DNA of 64,000 nucleotides, from the NCBI GenBank assembly GCA_965204395.1, contig OZ241987.1, positions 1,674,001-1,738,000 of the forward strand, read 5' to 3'. This DNA comes from Bin87 sp965204395 (GTDB lineage: Bacteria > Chloroflexota > Dehalococcoidia > Lucifugimonadales > UBA3495). Under the pieces are notes generated by a model. It ran no database searches, was not told the origin of the DNA, and saw only the letters and a program-made list of their open reading frames with translations. This document shows, piece after piece, positions 42,995-50,713 of this stretch. Numbering within the stretch: position 1 is the stretch's first letter; each line of letters opens with the position of its first letter. The position numbers and the translations under genes are program-made.

Positions 42995-43391
42995 ATCGCT
43001 GAGGTATTTGCTGGACACTGATTGGGCCATAAGTTACCTGAACCAGCATCTTGGAACTGTGCGACATCTAGATACCCTGCGTCCGGAAGGCATCGCCATC
43101 AGCATCGTGTCGTTAGCCGAACTTTTTGAAGGAACGACGGGCAGCTACGATCCCGAGCGTAACGAAAGGGCATTGACAGATTTCCTGAGGCCATTCCCCG
43201 TGATCAACCTGGATTTTCCCATTTGTCGGATATTCGGCGCCGAGCGGTCACGGCTTCGCGCCATTGGAACCCTCATCCCCGACATGGACTTGTTGATCGG
43301 CGCCACTGCGTTGCGGCATGGCCTGACGCTGCTGAGCAACAACCGCCGGCACTTCCGGCGGTTGCCGGGGCTCAATATCGTTTCTGTCTAA
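42963..43391 (+). CDS. VapC-type PIN-domain ribonuclease toxin
   Basis: The frame from GTG 42963 gives 142 residues, but the real protein probably begins nearer RYLLDTDWAISYLNQH (about 43005), where VapC proteins usually start; only CTG or TTG codons are available there. The PIN residues are LLDTDWAISYL (Asp), VSLAELFEGTTG (Glu), and PDMDLLIGATALRHGLTLLS (two Asp). VapC toxins cut tRNA or rRNA. The stop at 43391 lies 9 nt from the antisense displaced pyrE tail. It overlaps its antitoxin gene on the same strand. Confidence 0.85.
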   Translation: MTAYTARPRGESLRYLLDTDWAISYLNQHLGTVRHLDTLRPEGIAISIVSLAELFEGTTGSYDPERNERALTDFLRPFPVINLDFPICRIFGAERSRLRAIGTLIPDMDLLIGATALRHGLTLLSNNRRHFRRLPGLNIVSV

Positions 43392-43399
43392 AGGGTTTG

Positions 43400-43480
43400 C
43401 TACGCGGGGCGGATCTGGCCGTCTTCGCCGGAGGTGAAGAGGGAGGCGAACCGGTAGCCGCGCTCGGAAAACCTGCGCAT
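43400..43480 (-). pseudogene. Diverged duplicate of the pyrE 3' end
   Basis: The minus strand encodes ERGYRFASLFTSGEDGQIRP and then A-stop (43400-43402), compared with QRGYRFASLLTAGEDGRIRP-T-stop at the end of intact pyrE (43821). It starts directly after the stop of the DUF2442 gene. The DUF2442 gene is therefore inserted exactly between pyrE and a second pyrE tail. Confidence 0.88.
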
Positions 43481-43818
43481 CACCTTTGCGCCCGCAATTT
43501 ATCCAACGTGAGGCTTTTCCCCTGACGCCTGGCTTCGAGCCACCGTTGGAACGACGCCGCGCTTTCGCCTGATGGCTGGCCATTCAGCAAATTCTGAACG
43601 CTCACGTCCTCGTCCAGGTCTGGCCAGTGGATGCTTTCACCATTGCCGATTAGTTGCAGGTTCTCACGTTCTTCGCGTGTAGCATCCAATAGCCGCGGAT
43701 ACCACGCCAGAGGCACGGATATGGTACGACCGTCGTTAATCTCTGCGGTCAGAGTGTCTTCAGTAGCTGTCGCTTTCGTTGCGCGTTGAGCGCCCGAGCT
43801 AGCCGTCGAAATACTCAT
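43480..43818 (-). CDS. DUF2442 domain protein
   Basis: The 112-residue protein has LTAEINDGRTISVPLAWYPR followed by LLDATREERENLQLIGNGES and IHWPDLDEDVSVQNLL, the full DUF2442 pattern. DUF2442 proteins are often encoded beside DUF4160 proteins in toxin-antitoxin-like pairs; here no DUF4160 gene is present. The ATG lies 2 nt after the pyrE stop, so it is read from the pyrE transcript. The first 20 residues (Ser/Thr/Ala-rich) are outside the domain. A displaced pyrE tail follows immediately. Confidence 0.85.
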   Translation of the reverse strand: MSISTASSGAQRATKATATEDTLTAEINDGRTISVPLAWYPRLLDATREERENLQLIGNGESIHWPDLDEDVSVQNLLNGQPSGESAASFQRWLEARRQGKSLTLDKLRAQR

Positions 43819-43820
43819 AC

Positions 43821-44393
43821 CTACGTGGGCCGTATGCGCCCGTCTTCGCCGGCGGTTAGGAGCGAGGCGAAACGGTAGCCGCGCTGGCGGATGGCGTCGC
43901 TGCCGCCCTCGTTGCGGTCGAGAGCCGCCAAGACGAGCCCGACCTTGTAGCCGGCTTCCTCGGCAGCTTCGATGGCGTGGAAGAGCGACCCTCCGGTGGT
44001 GCAGGCATCGTCAACGATGGCCACCGACGTTCCTTGCGGCGGCAACGGCCCCTCGATCAATTGGGCCGTGCCGTAGCCCTTGGCCTCCTTGCGCACTATG
44101 AAGGCCGGGATGGGTGTGCCCTGCTGCCAGGACGCGGTTGCAACGGCGGCCACGATGGGATCAGCGCCCAGGGTCGGGCCTCCCACTGCGCCGACGCCGG
44201 CTTGCGCCAGCAGTGGCAGCAGCGCATGGCCGAGCAGGTACGCACCCTCCGGGTCCAGGCTGATCAGGCGTCCGTCGAAATAGTAGGCGCTCTTGCGGCC
44301 CGACGAAAGCGTGAAATCGCCGTAGCGGATGGCGCCACGTTCCAGCGCCAGATCCAGCAGCCGGGTTACCATTTCGTCGTACTTGGCTGTCAT
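43821..44393 (-). CDS. pyrE: Orotate phosphoribosyltransferase
   Basis: The 190-residue protein has FTLSSGRKSAYYFDGRLISL near the N-terminus and the PRPP-binding loop TSVAIVDDACTTGGSLFHAI (about 115-134). PyrE joins orotate to PRPP to give OMP in pyrimidine synthesis. The C-terminal end, QRGYRFASLLTAGEDGRIRP, recurs in a diverged tail at 43400-43480 beyond the DUF2442 gene, so the present 3' end may have been brought in by recombination. No other pyr genes are in the window. Confidence 0.95.
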   Translation of the reverse strand: MTAKYDEMVTRLLDLALERGAIRYGDFTLSSGRKSAYYFDGRLISLDPEGAYLLGHALLPLLAQAGVGAVGGPTLGADPIVAAVATASWQQGTPIPAFIVRKEAKGYGTAQLIEGPLPPQGTSVAIVDDACTTGGSLFHAIEAAEEAGYKVGLVLAALDRNEGGSDAIRQRGYRFASLLTAGEDGRIRPT

Positions 44394-44507
44394 GTCATTA
44401 ACTCCGTGAGGATTTCAGGGCTGCATTACCGCACTCACCGAATTACCCATGAGATTGCCGCACCGGTCGTTTGGCAGGTCAGGGTATCGATTTGGAGGCA
44501 AGATTAC

Positions 44508-44531
44508 GGGCGAATGATTATTCGCCCCTAC
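44508..44531. repeat. Intergenic palindrome GGGCGAA-tgatta-TTCGCCC
   Basis: Same core as at 26236 and 56334 (CGAATGATTATTCGCCCC). It lies in the gap between pyrE and nadD. Confidence 0.8.
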
Positions 44532-44575
44532 CGCATAGTGGATGATTCGCTCGGGCAACCGGGAGTTATCAGTTT

Positions 44576-45190
44576 TCATCCGCGGTAGAGGCCGTGGTGG
44601 GTGATGTAACGAGCGACCGGGTCGGGGACCTGGTAGCGCACCGACTGGCCATCCGCGAGGATACGGCGAATGTCGGACGCGCTGAAGTCCACGCGAGGGC
44701 CGGACACGGGCAGAACGGCGCCGGACTCGACCGCGGCGGGGAACCGCTCGGCCAGCACTTGGATTCCTCTCACGGGGCCGCCGGGACGCTCAATCACCGC
44801 CAAGCGGCACAATTCCAGGATCTCTTCAGGCTCTTTCCAGCGATGGAACTGGTCGAGTACGTCGGAGCCGACGATGAAGTAGAACTGTGTACCGTCGGGG
44901 TAGGCGCAGCGGAGTTCGCGCAGGGTGTCCACCGTGTAGGTTGCGCCGGTGCGGCGAATCTCGCGGTCTGAAACACAGAAGCCGGGGTTGTCCGCGACGG
45001 CGAGTTCAACCATGCACAGACGGTGAGCGGCGGGGGTGATGCGTTGTCCGGACTTGAGCCACGGTTCGCCGGCGGGTAGGAACAGCACCGACTCCAAGTC
45101 GAGGGTGACACGGGCAGTCTCGGCAATCAACAGGTGTCCCAGGTGGGGCGGGTCGAAGGTGCCGCCCAGGATCCCGATGCGCCGTTTCAC
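44576..45190 (-). CDS. nadD: Nicotinate-nucleotide adenylyltransferase
   Basis: The 204-residue nucleotidyltransferase has IGILGGTFDPPHLGHLLIAE (the HxGH motif), YFIVGSDVLDQFHRWKEPEE, and near the C-terminus VDFSASDIRRILADGQSVRY (the I-S-x-T-x-x-R-like motif, here S-A-S-D-I-R-R). It makes deamido-NAD in NAD synthesis. The neighbouring obgE is a frequent partner (obgE-nadD order on the same strand), so the two are probably co-transcribed despite the 67-nt gap that carries a repeat. Confidence 0.95.
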   Translation of the reverse strand: MKRRIGILGGTFDPPHLGHLLIAETARVTLDLESVLFLPAGEPWLKSGQRITPAAHRLCMVELAVADNPGFCVSDREIRRTGATYTVDTLRELRCAYPDGTQFYFIVGSDVLDQFHRWKEPEEILELCRLAVIERPGGPVRGIQVLAERFPAAVESGAVLPVSGPRVDFSASDIRRILADGQSVRYQVPDPVARYITHHGLYRG

Positions 45191-45245
45191 AGCTTCCCCC
45201 TCACCCCAACCCTCTCCCGCCAGGGGAGACGAGTCTGCTTGGGGA
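45185..45245. repeat. Dispersed 'cccctcacccc...ggggaga' repeat between nadD and obgE
   Basis: Second copy of the imperfect palindromic repeat seen at 3721-3762. It overlaps the first codons of nadD and fills most of the gap to obgE. Confidence 0.55.
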
Positions 45246-45257
45246 GACTTGACGACA

Positions 45258-46574
45258 CTAGAACCACTCCAACTCGGCGCTGCCGATGCGGATGGTGTCG
45301 CCGGGCTCGATGCCGGCTTCCTCCAGCCTGCGAGCGATGCCCAGACGAGTCATCTCGCGCCAGAGTTGCAGCATCACGCGGTAGTCGCGCATGTCGGCGC
45401 GGCCGGTGAGCGACTCCAGGCGTTCGGATTCCACCACGTAGGTGTCGCCGTCCAGATACACCCCCAGCGGAGGTCGTTCCCGCGTAGTGGTCTCACCCAC
45501 TGCTACGACCGGTTCATCCTCCCACTCGGACTCGTCCAGGCCGGTGCGCGGCGCTTCGGACAGCATGTTGGCCAAGCGTCCCAAAAGCCCGTCGATACCC
45601 TCCCCGGAGACGGCAGATATGAAGTGGATGGGTGTGTCGTCAGGCGTAGATGGATACTCGTCCATCTCGCTGATAGCCTTGCGAAGTTCCTCCTCGATGA
45701 CATCGCGGAGTTCGTAGGTCTCGGTGGTGTCCAGTTTGCTAACCGCCAACACCTGAGGCTTGGCCGCCAGCATGGGGCTGAATTCACGGAGTTCGCGGTT
45801 GAGCATGACGAAATCGCCGGCGGGATCGTCGGACTGACCATCAATGAGGTGCACATACACCCGAGCGCGTTCAGCATGGCGCAAGAATTGGTGGCCCAGG
45901 CCGATGCCGCGGTGGGCGCCCTCCAGGAGGCCGGGGATCTCCATCATCACGAAGTCCTGTCCGCCGTGGGTGACCACGCCCAGCACAGGCTCGACGGTGG
46001 TGAAGGGGTAGTCGGCGACCTTGGGCTTGGCAGCAGAGCACCGGGAGATCAGCGTGGACTTGCCGGCGTTGGGCTTGGCCAACAGGCCGACGTCGGCAAG
46101 CAGTTTGAGCTCCAGCCACAGGACGGAGTAGTCGCCCTTTTTACCCGACTCCGACAGCATTGGCTCCTGGTTAGTGGAGGACACGAAACGGGCATTGCCC
46201 CAACCACCCTGACCACCCTGGGCGATCAGGACCGGCTCGTCGGACGTGATATCGGCCAGGAAATACTTGCTGCCATCGGGGTGCATCCGCCAGACTACGG
46301 TACCCAGCGGTACCGGGATGTGGCGATCCTTGCCGTTGGCGCCACGTTGGTTCTTGCCCTTACCGTGGGTGCCTCGCTGCAGGTAGAAGGTGCTGTTGAA
46401 TTTGAGATGCAGAAGCGTGTTGATGGAGTTGTCGCCCACGATGTAGGCGCTGCCGCCATCACCGCCATCGCCGCCGTCTGGTCCACCGCGGGGCTGGTAT
46501 TTCAAGCGGAGGAAGCTGATGCAACCGTCGCCGCCGTTTCCGGCTTTGACGTTAATTCTTACGGTGTCAATCAT
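45258..46574 (-). CDS. obgE: GTPase Obg/CgtA
   Basis: The 438-residue protein has the glycine-rich Obg domain (KAGNGGDGCISFLRLKYQPR and GGDGGDGGSAYIV, residues 1-158), the GTPase domain with G1 GLLAKPNAGKSTLISRC, G3 around MMEIPGLLEGAHRG and the VSKLDTTET block at the G4 position, and a C-terminal OCT domain (about 355-438). Obg binds the 50S subunit and takes part in ribosome assembly and stress responses. The G3 sequence has I-P-G-L where D-x-x-G is usual (EIPG), which is known in some family members. It starts at ATG 46574 after a 240-nt non-coding gap. Confidence 0.95.
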   Translation of the reverse strand: MIDTVRINVKAGNGGDGCISFLRLKYQPRGGPDGGDGGDGGSAYIVGDNSINTLLHLKFNSTFYLQRGTHGKGKNQRGANGKDRHIPVPLGTVVWRMHPDGSKYFLADITSDEPVLIAQGGQGGWGNARFVSSTNQEPMLSESGKKGDYSVLWLELKLLADVGLLAKPNAGKSTLISRCSAAKPKVADYPFTTVEPVLGVVTHGGQDFVMMEIPGLLEGAHRGIGLGHQFLRHAERARVYVHLIDGQSDDPAGDFVMLNRELREFSPMLAAKPQVLAVSKLDTTETYELRDVIEEELRKAISEMDEYPSTPDDTPIHFISAVSGEGIDGLLGRLANMLSEAPRTGLDESEWEDEPVVAVGETTTRERPPLGVYLDGDTYVVESERLESLTGRADMRDYRVMLQLWREMTRLGIARRLEEAGIEPGDTIRIGSAELEWF

Positions 46575-46816
46575 GTTCTGATGTCATCTAAGTATAGATA
46601 GCAGTAATACCAAAGGCGTTGATGACGTTGACAATCTGCTGGGGTCTGCGTGGATTGTCGTTGATAACTGGTGGACATGGGCGGAGATAGGTTTGAGATC
46701 TGCGTTGACAAGATTATAGCGGTACAGGCGGGTATCGGTGGTTACAAAGTTGTTGTGGGAGTGTGAACTGCGATTGGGGAGTTATGAACGGATTTTCGGG
46801 CTAATTTCAACGTAAA

Positions 46817-47233
46817 TCAATTGTTTATCAACGAGTTGTCAACGGTGTTCAGGTATTCAGCGAGGGTGACGATGCGGGTGTTTTCGATCGTTTCCAACGC
46901 GAGCATCGCGCGATCGCCGGTTACTATGAGGTCAGCGTGTGAGGCGATGGCACATTCCAGGATACGGTTGTCGGGTTCGTCGGCGAGGATGTGGAGGGTT
47001 TCGGTAGGCATTACTAAATGGGCATTCTGATCGATCCATCTGGTTACCATCGCGAGGTTGGCCCGGTTCCAGTGGAATTTTTCGACCAGCACCCTGAGGA
47101 GTTCTTCAATGATGGGCTGTGATATGAAAAGTTGGTCCCATTCCGCGACTATTCGCTCCAACGCAAGGGACGCCCGCCCTTCCGGACGTGTAAAGGCCGA
47201 AACGAAAACGTTGGTGTCAAAGACAACGCTCAC
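46817..47233 (-). CDS. PIN-domain ribonuclease toxin
   Basis: About 138 residues from GTG 47233, which overlaps the stop of the upstream gene (GTGA). PIN signatures: SVVFDTNVFVSAFTRPEGRA (Asp), IIEELLRVLVEKFHWN (Glu), LADEPDNRILECAIASHADL and IVTGDRAMLAL (Asp residues). It is of the same PIN group as the toxin at 4330, sharing the FDTNV.VSA and TGD motifs. Reading further upstream in the frame covers the antitoxin in a wrong frame. Confidence 0.87.
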   Translation of the reverse strand: MSVVFDTNVFVSAFTRPEGRASLALERIVAEWDQLFISQPIIEELLRVLVEKFHWNRANLAMVTRWIDQNAHLVMPTETLHILADEPDNRILECAIASHADLIVTGDRAMLALETIENTRIVTLAEYLNTVDNSLINN

Positions 47234-47478
47234 GACTCCAGATATCGAAAGAGATCGTCCTCGGAATATATTCCCAAGGCTTCGGCTTGTAGGCGACCAT
47301 AGTCCTGTATCTGCTTGAGTTCTTGCAGAGCGCGTTGCTTTTTCAGTTCCCGGAGCGCGGAGACGATGAAGTCCTCCGGTGTTGTGCCCTCCTTTGCCGC
47401 GTACGCTTTGATGGCGTGTGCGAGGTTGGGACCGAGGGATATGGTGAGTTCTGTGTTCTTGATGTCCACCATGTTCAC
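47230..47478 (-). CDS. Ribbon-helix-helix-like antitoxin
   Basis: The 82-residue protein begins MVDIKNTELTISLGPNLAHA (three residues into the frame) and continues IKAYAAKEGTTPEDFIVSAL, the strand-helix-helix pattern of ribbon-helix-helix repressors, with a charged tail ending DLFRYLES. It overlaps the PIN gene by 4 nt. It should bind the toxin through its tail and its own promoter through the ribbon. Confidence 0.75.
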   Translation of the reverse strand: MNMVDIKNTELTISLGPNLAHAIKAYAAKEGTTPEDFIVSALRELKKQRALQELKQIQDYGRLQAEALGIYSEDDLFRYLES

Positions 47479-47505
47479 GTCTCCCTGCTAACGCATGCGG
47501 CGTCG

Positions 47506-48384
47506 TTAATTGCGCGGTTTGCCGACCTGCCCATTGTACCAGTCGAGGATTTGGCTGCCGGTCCAGAAGGTTACGCCCTCCTGCTGGGTGATGTACTCGA
47601 CGAGGCGGCGGAAGTGGCCGATGCGGTGAGCCGCGCCGGTGATGTAGGGGTGCATGGAGATGCACAGGATGCGCGCGTTTTCCTCGCCCTCCTCCAACAT
47701 GATTTCCAGCGAGTCCTTGGCGCGGCGGAACAGTTCGGGAGCCGAGTGGTGCTGCACCAGGTAGATGGGGATGTCGTTGAGTTCGACGGTGTAGGGCAGG
47801 GCGACCAGGCGGCCGGATTTGACTTTCAACTCGTAGGGCTGGTCGTCGTTGACCCAGTCGGCGACGTATTCGATACCTTCCTCGGCGAGGATGTCGGGCG
47901 TGTCGTAGGTTTCGGCGAGGCCGGGGCCCATCCAGCCGCGCGGGGCGCTCCCGCTGAACTCGCGGATAACCTCAATAGTCTTGCGGATGGTGGCGCGCTC
48001 GTCGGGCTCTCGGTGAAGCACCTGCTGGATGTAGCCGTGGCCGAGGAGTTCCCAGTCGCTGTCCAGGCAGGACTGGACCATTTGAGGGTATTCCTCGCAC
48101 ACCGCGGCGTTGAGGCTGATGGTGCAGGGCAGGTTGAAGTCGTTGAGGATGCGCTTCATGCGCCAGAAACCCACGCGCATCCCGTAGTCGTACCAGGAGT
48201 AGTTGGGGATGTCCGGAGAGACCGCGGCTCCCTGCGGCGATGGCAGCACCGTGCGGGCCATGGGCTGGCTGATGTCCCACTCCTCCACGTTGATGATGAA
48301 CCAGACGGCTACCTTCGCGCCGTCGGGCAGGGTGAATTTTGGCCGGTCGAAGATGGGGGAGTATTCGGCGCGGGGGTTGGGCAT
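47506..48384 (-). CDS. Polysaccharide deacetylase family protein (PuuE/allantoinase-like)
   Basis: The 292-residue NodB-type protein has FDRPKFTLPDGAKVAVWFII and NVEEWD near the N-terminus (metal/catalytic Asp position occupied by E-x-W-D), RMKRILNDFNLPCTISLNAA, WELLGHGYIQQVLHREPDE (His of the H-x-x-x-H-like metal site), RGWMGPGLAETYDTPDILAE and ILCISMHPYITGAAHRIGHF with a further His. Members with this plan act on small amide or imide compounds (allantoin, uric-acid-derived) and not on polysaccharides. It ends 28 nt from the TA pair. Confidence 0.88.
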   Translation of the reverse strand: MPNPRAEYSPIFDRPKFTLPDGAKVAVWFIINVEEWDISQPMARTVLPSPQGAAVSPDIPNYSWYDYGMRVGFWRMKRILNDFNLPCTISLNAAVCEEYPQMVQSCLDSDWELLGHGYIQQVLHREPDERATIRKTIEVIREFSGSAPRGWMGPGLAETYDTPDILAEEGIEYVADWVNDDQPYELKVKSGRLVALPYTVELNDIPIYLVQHHSAPELFRRAKDSLEIMLEEGEENARILCISMHPYITGAAHRIGHFRRLVEYITQQEGVTFWTGSQILDWYNGQVGKPRN

Positions 48385-48428
48385 GGGGTGGGCCTCCGGG
48401 GTGTTTTAACTTGTGGCGGCGCTACGGA

Positions 48429-49028
48429 TTATAGCCTGCGCAGGTAGTCCAGGAGTTGGCCGGCGTGGGGACAGGCTGTAGCGACAATGTCCGGGTCAAT
48501 CTGTCCCAGGAGTTCAAAAGAAACCTTACCTTTACTGTACGGCCTCTGACAATTTGCTGTGGACATCTCCATTGCATTGAGCACCGTGTCTTTTGGCACC
48601 GCTTCCAAGTCAGGCCATTGGCTGAAGTGGTTCTCGTTGAGCGACGGTCCGAAGAAGCGGCGCAATGCCTCTCGGTCGGCCAGAAACCATGTCTCCATGA
48701 CTTGTACCATAAGATAGGCGCTGTCGTCGTCAGCGCCTTGGGGTTGGCTCCAATTATCCCGATTGTGTAAATGTTCCCATGCTGATCGTTCGGGAACAAC
48801 TGGCCCCTCGCTGTCCACCAGCAGAATCGGCAGTTCGTTGGGGCGGCGGCGTTGCAGAGCGGTTTTGAACTTGTCAAAGGTCTGTTCACGTCCTTCCCCG
48901 CGCACCACTCTGGGCATTCTCCCAACGAGGCCGGCGGATTCGAAGAACTGCGTCCATGCTTGTCGAAAATCCTTGTCCGGGGTTTCACCGCTACCGCCGC
49001 CTTCGATGACAATCCGGACTCTCACCAT
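48429..49028 (-). CDS. DUF4276 family protein, partner of an AAA ATPase
   Basis: About 199 residues from ATG 49028. It opens with VRVRIVIEGGGSGETPDKDF (a strand followed by E-G-G-G, as in TOPRIM-like folds), continues with RRRPNELPILLVDSEGPVVP (acidic residues at the position of the TOPRIM D-x-D), and then AYLMVQVMETWFLADREALR, the strongest DUF4276 block. It overlaps the ATPase gene by 7 nt. ATPase plus DUF4276 is a recurring pair thought to act in anti-phage or anti-plasmid defence, with the small protein as the likely nuclease; this is inference from family context. Confidence 0.78.
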   Translation of the reverse strand: MVRVRIVIEGGGSGETPDKDFRQAWTQFFESAGLVGRMPRVVRGEGREQTFDKFKTALQRRRPNELPILLVDSEGPVVPERSAWEHLHNRDNWSQPQGADDDSAYLMVQVMETWFLADREALRRFFGPSLNENHFSQWPDLEAVPKDTVLNAMEMSTANCQRPYSKGKVSFELLGQIDPDIVATACPHAGQLLDYLRRL

Positions 49029-50251
49029 CGATTGCCTCCCAGGTCGCCGGCGCTCCACAATTTGCCGAGGCTGTACCTTTCCAGCCACTCAGTCAGGTGC
49101 TTGGGATCGAGGCGCTCGAATATGGATTCACCGTCGTACTTTTCGCAGACCACCACGCTTGACGGGTAATCCGACAAGGTATCCACCAAGTCCTTTGAGT
49201 GTGTGGTCACCACCAGTTGCGTCCGTTGAGATGCCTTCGCCAGCATCCGCCCGATTTCCAGTGTGATGTCCGGGTGCAAGCCGAGTTCGGGTTCTTCGAT
49301 AACCACCAAGGGAGGTGGTTCCGGGTCCAGCAGGATGGCGGCCAGGGCCATGTAGCGGAGCGTGCCGTCGGAGAGGCGGGACGCCGGAAGGTATCGCTCT
49401 CCAGCGCCCCGCTCCACTATGAATAGTTCAGCGCGTCCGCCGCGAACCTCTACCTGGAAATTGTCGATGCCATCGTAGAGTTGCTGCAGCGATTTTACGA
49501 ATGCCTGGCGCTGGTCGCCACGTAGTGTGGATAACACCAGCGGCAGGTTCTCGCCGCGTTCGGTCAGGAAGGTGCTGGGTTCATCCGCTCGTGGCGACCG
49601 GCGCAGTCCCGCGTCCGGCCCAAACTCCCAATTCCGGTACAGGCGGATTTTCCGATATTGCTGTTGTAGCCGGCCTAGTTCAGGGTAAGTATCAGGGTCC
49701 TCTCGCTGCGAGAGAATGGACTGGTCACGACGCACCGTGCCGCGGTCCAGGGTTCGCATCCCGCGTTCGCCACTGGAATCCTCAACCAGCCGGTTGATTT
49801 CTACTTTATCCGTGGTTGCCTTGTAGTAAGCTTTTGATGGTTCCTCGTCGTGGAGGTCGCGGTGATCTTTTATGCTTTCAAGCGCGACCTCGAACCGTTC
49901 TTCCTGCTGCCACATGAGCAAGGTATGATGCAAGGGCGTGGCGCCAGCGGGACAACTGATTATCGCCTCGGCAGTTGCGATCTGACGCTCACCGTCTCCT
50001 TTCCAAAGCCACTCCGAGATTCCGCCCATGCGCCTGATCGGCGCGGACAGGTCATTTGGGGCCGCTTGGAGCAGGGCCAGCGCCTCGATGAAGTTGGATT
50101 TGCCGGAGCCGTTGGGGCCGATGAGGACGTTCAGCGGCTCCAAGGGCAGGTCGATGCCCTGCGGCCCGAAGGACAGCATCCCGCTGATTTTGAGGCGCTG
50201 GATCAGCGGGATGGCCTGCGCCACTTCAAGGGCGGCGCTGATGGTGGACAT
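49022..50251 (-). CDS. AAA ATPase (OLD/AAA_21 type), partner of DUF4276
   Basis: The 409-residue protein has Walker A LNVLIGPNGSGKSNFIEALA (about 41-60), a central variable region, the ABC-like signature ASRLSDGTLRYMALAAIL (about 292-309), Walker B PPPLVVIEEPELGLHPDITL (about 316-335) and the His switch LVVTTHSKDLVDTL. There is no long coiled coil. Its last codons overlap the DUF4276 start, so the two are made in step. In the related Septu/retron-type and OLD-type systems such ATPases control a nuclease partner. Confidence 0.87.
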   Translation of the reverse strand: MSTISAALEVAQAIPLIQRLKISGMLSFGPQGIDLPLEPLNVLIGPNGSGKSNFIEALALLQAAPNDLSAPIRRMGGISEWLWKGDGERQIATAEAIISCPAGATPLHHTLLMWQQEERFEVALESIKDHRDLHDEEPSKAYYKATTDKVEINRLVEDSSGERGMRTLDRGTVRRDQSILSQREDPDTYPELGRLQQQYRKIRLYRNWEFGPDAGLRRSPRADEPSTFLTERGENLPLVLSTLRGDQRQAFVKSLQQLYDGIDNFQVEVRGGRAELFIVERGAGERYLPASRLSDGTLRYMALAAILLDPEPPPLVVIEEPELGLHPDITLEIGRMLAKASQRTQLVVTTHSKDLVDTLSDYPSSVVVCEKYDGESIFERLDPKHLTEWLERYSLGKLWSAGDLGGNRW

Positions 50252-50293
50252 CGGAGCGTCTTCTTGGTTAGTGAAGCCCGAACGCTTATGCAG

Positions 50294-50713
50294 CTACAAG
50301 CCGAGTGCCTGGGCTCCGAGGCGGGCGAGGTCCTCATCCTCCTGGGCAGAGAGGCCGCTGACGCCGATGGCTCCGAGCACCAGGTCGGTCTCGGGGTCGC
50401 GAACGACCACGGCGCCCTGCACGGCGACGAGTTGGGGATCGCCGAAGTCGGCGATGTTGCGGCCCTCGTTCTTGAGGCGTTCCGCATAGGCGTTGGAGTC
50501 TGAGCCCGACATTGCGGAGGTGTATGCCTTGCTGATGGCCATGCGCTGCGGCAGGGCGCGGCAGTTGTCCATGCGGGCGTAGCTGAGCATCTTGGCGTCG
50601 GCGTCAAGGATGGCGATGGCCAGCGGGCGGTCGGGTTCCTGTTCGGCCTTGTCCAGCATGGCGTTCATGGCGTTGCGGACCTGGCTCAGGCTGAGAGTGG
50701 GTCGTTGGTACAT
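50294..50713 (-). CDS. GlcG/HbpS family haem-binding protein
   Basis: The 139-residue protein starts MYQRPTLSLSQVRNAMNAML and carries PLAIAILDADAKMLSYARMD, RMAISKAYTSAMSGSDSNAY and GAIGVSGLSAQEDEDLARLG, the conserved blocks of the GlcG/HbpS (formerly DUF336) family. Family members bind haem or cobalamin or act as accessory proteins to oxidoreductases. It lies 42 nt upstream of the ATPase gene on the same strand but is probably unrelated to it. Confidence 0.9.
   Translation of the reverse strand: MYQRPTLSLSQVRNAMNAMLDKAEQEPDRPLAIAILDADAKMLSYARMDNCRALPQRMAISKAYTSAMSGSDSNAYAERLKNEGRNIADFGDPQLVAVQGAVVVRDPETDLVLGAIGVSGLSAQEDEDLARLGAQALGL

Noticed and set aside
46575..46816. Possible replication or regulatory region upstream of obgE (several TTATCAAC-like words)
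   Set aside because: The words do not match a DnaA box well and no promoter with acceptable spacing could be named.
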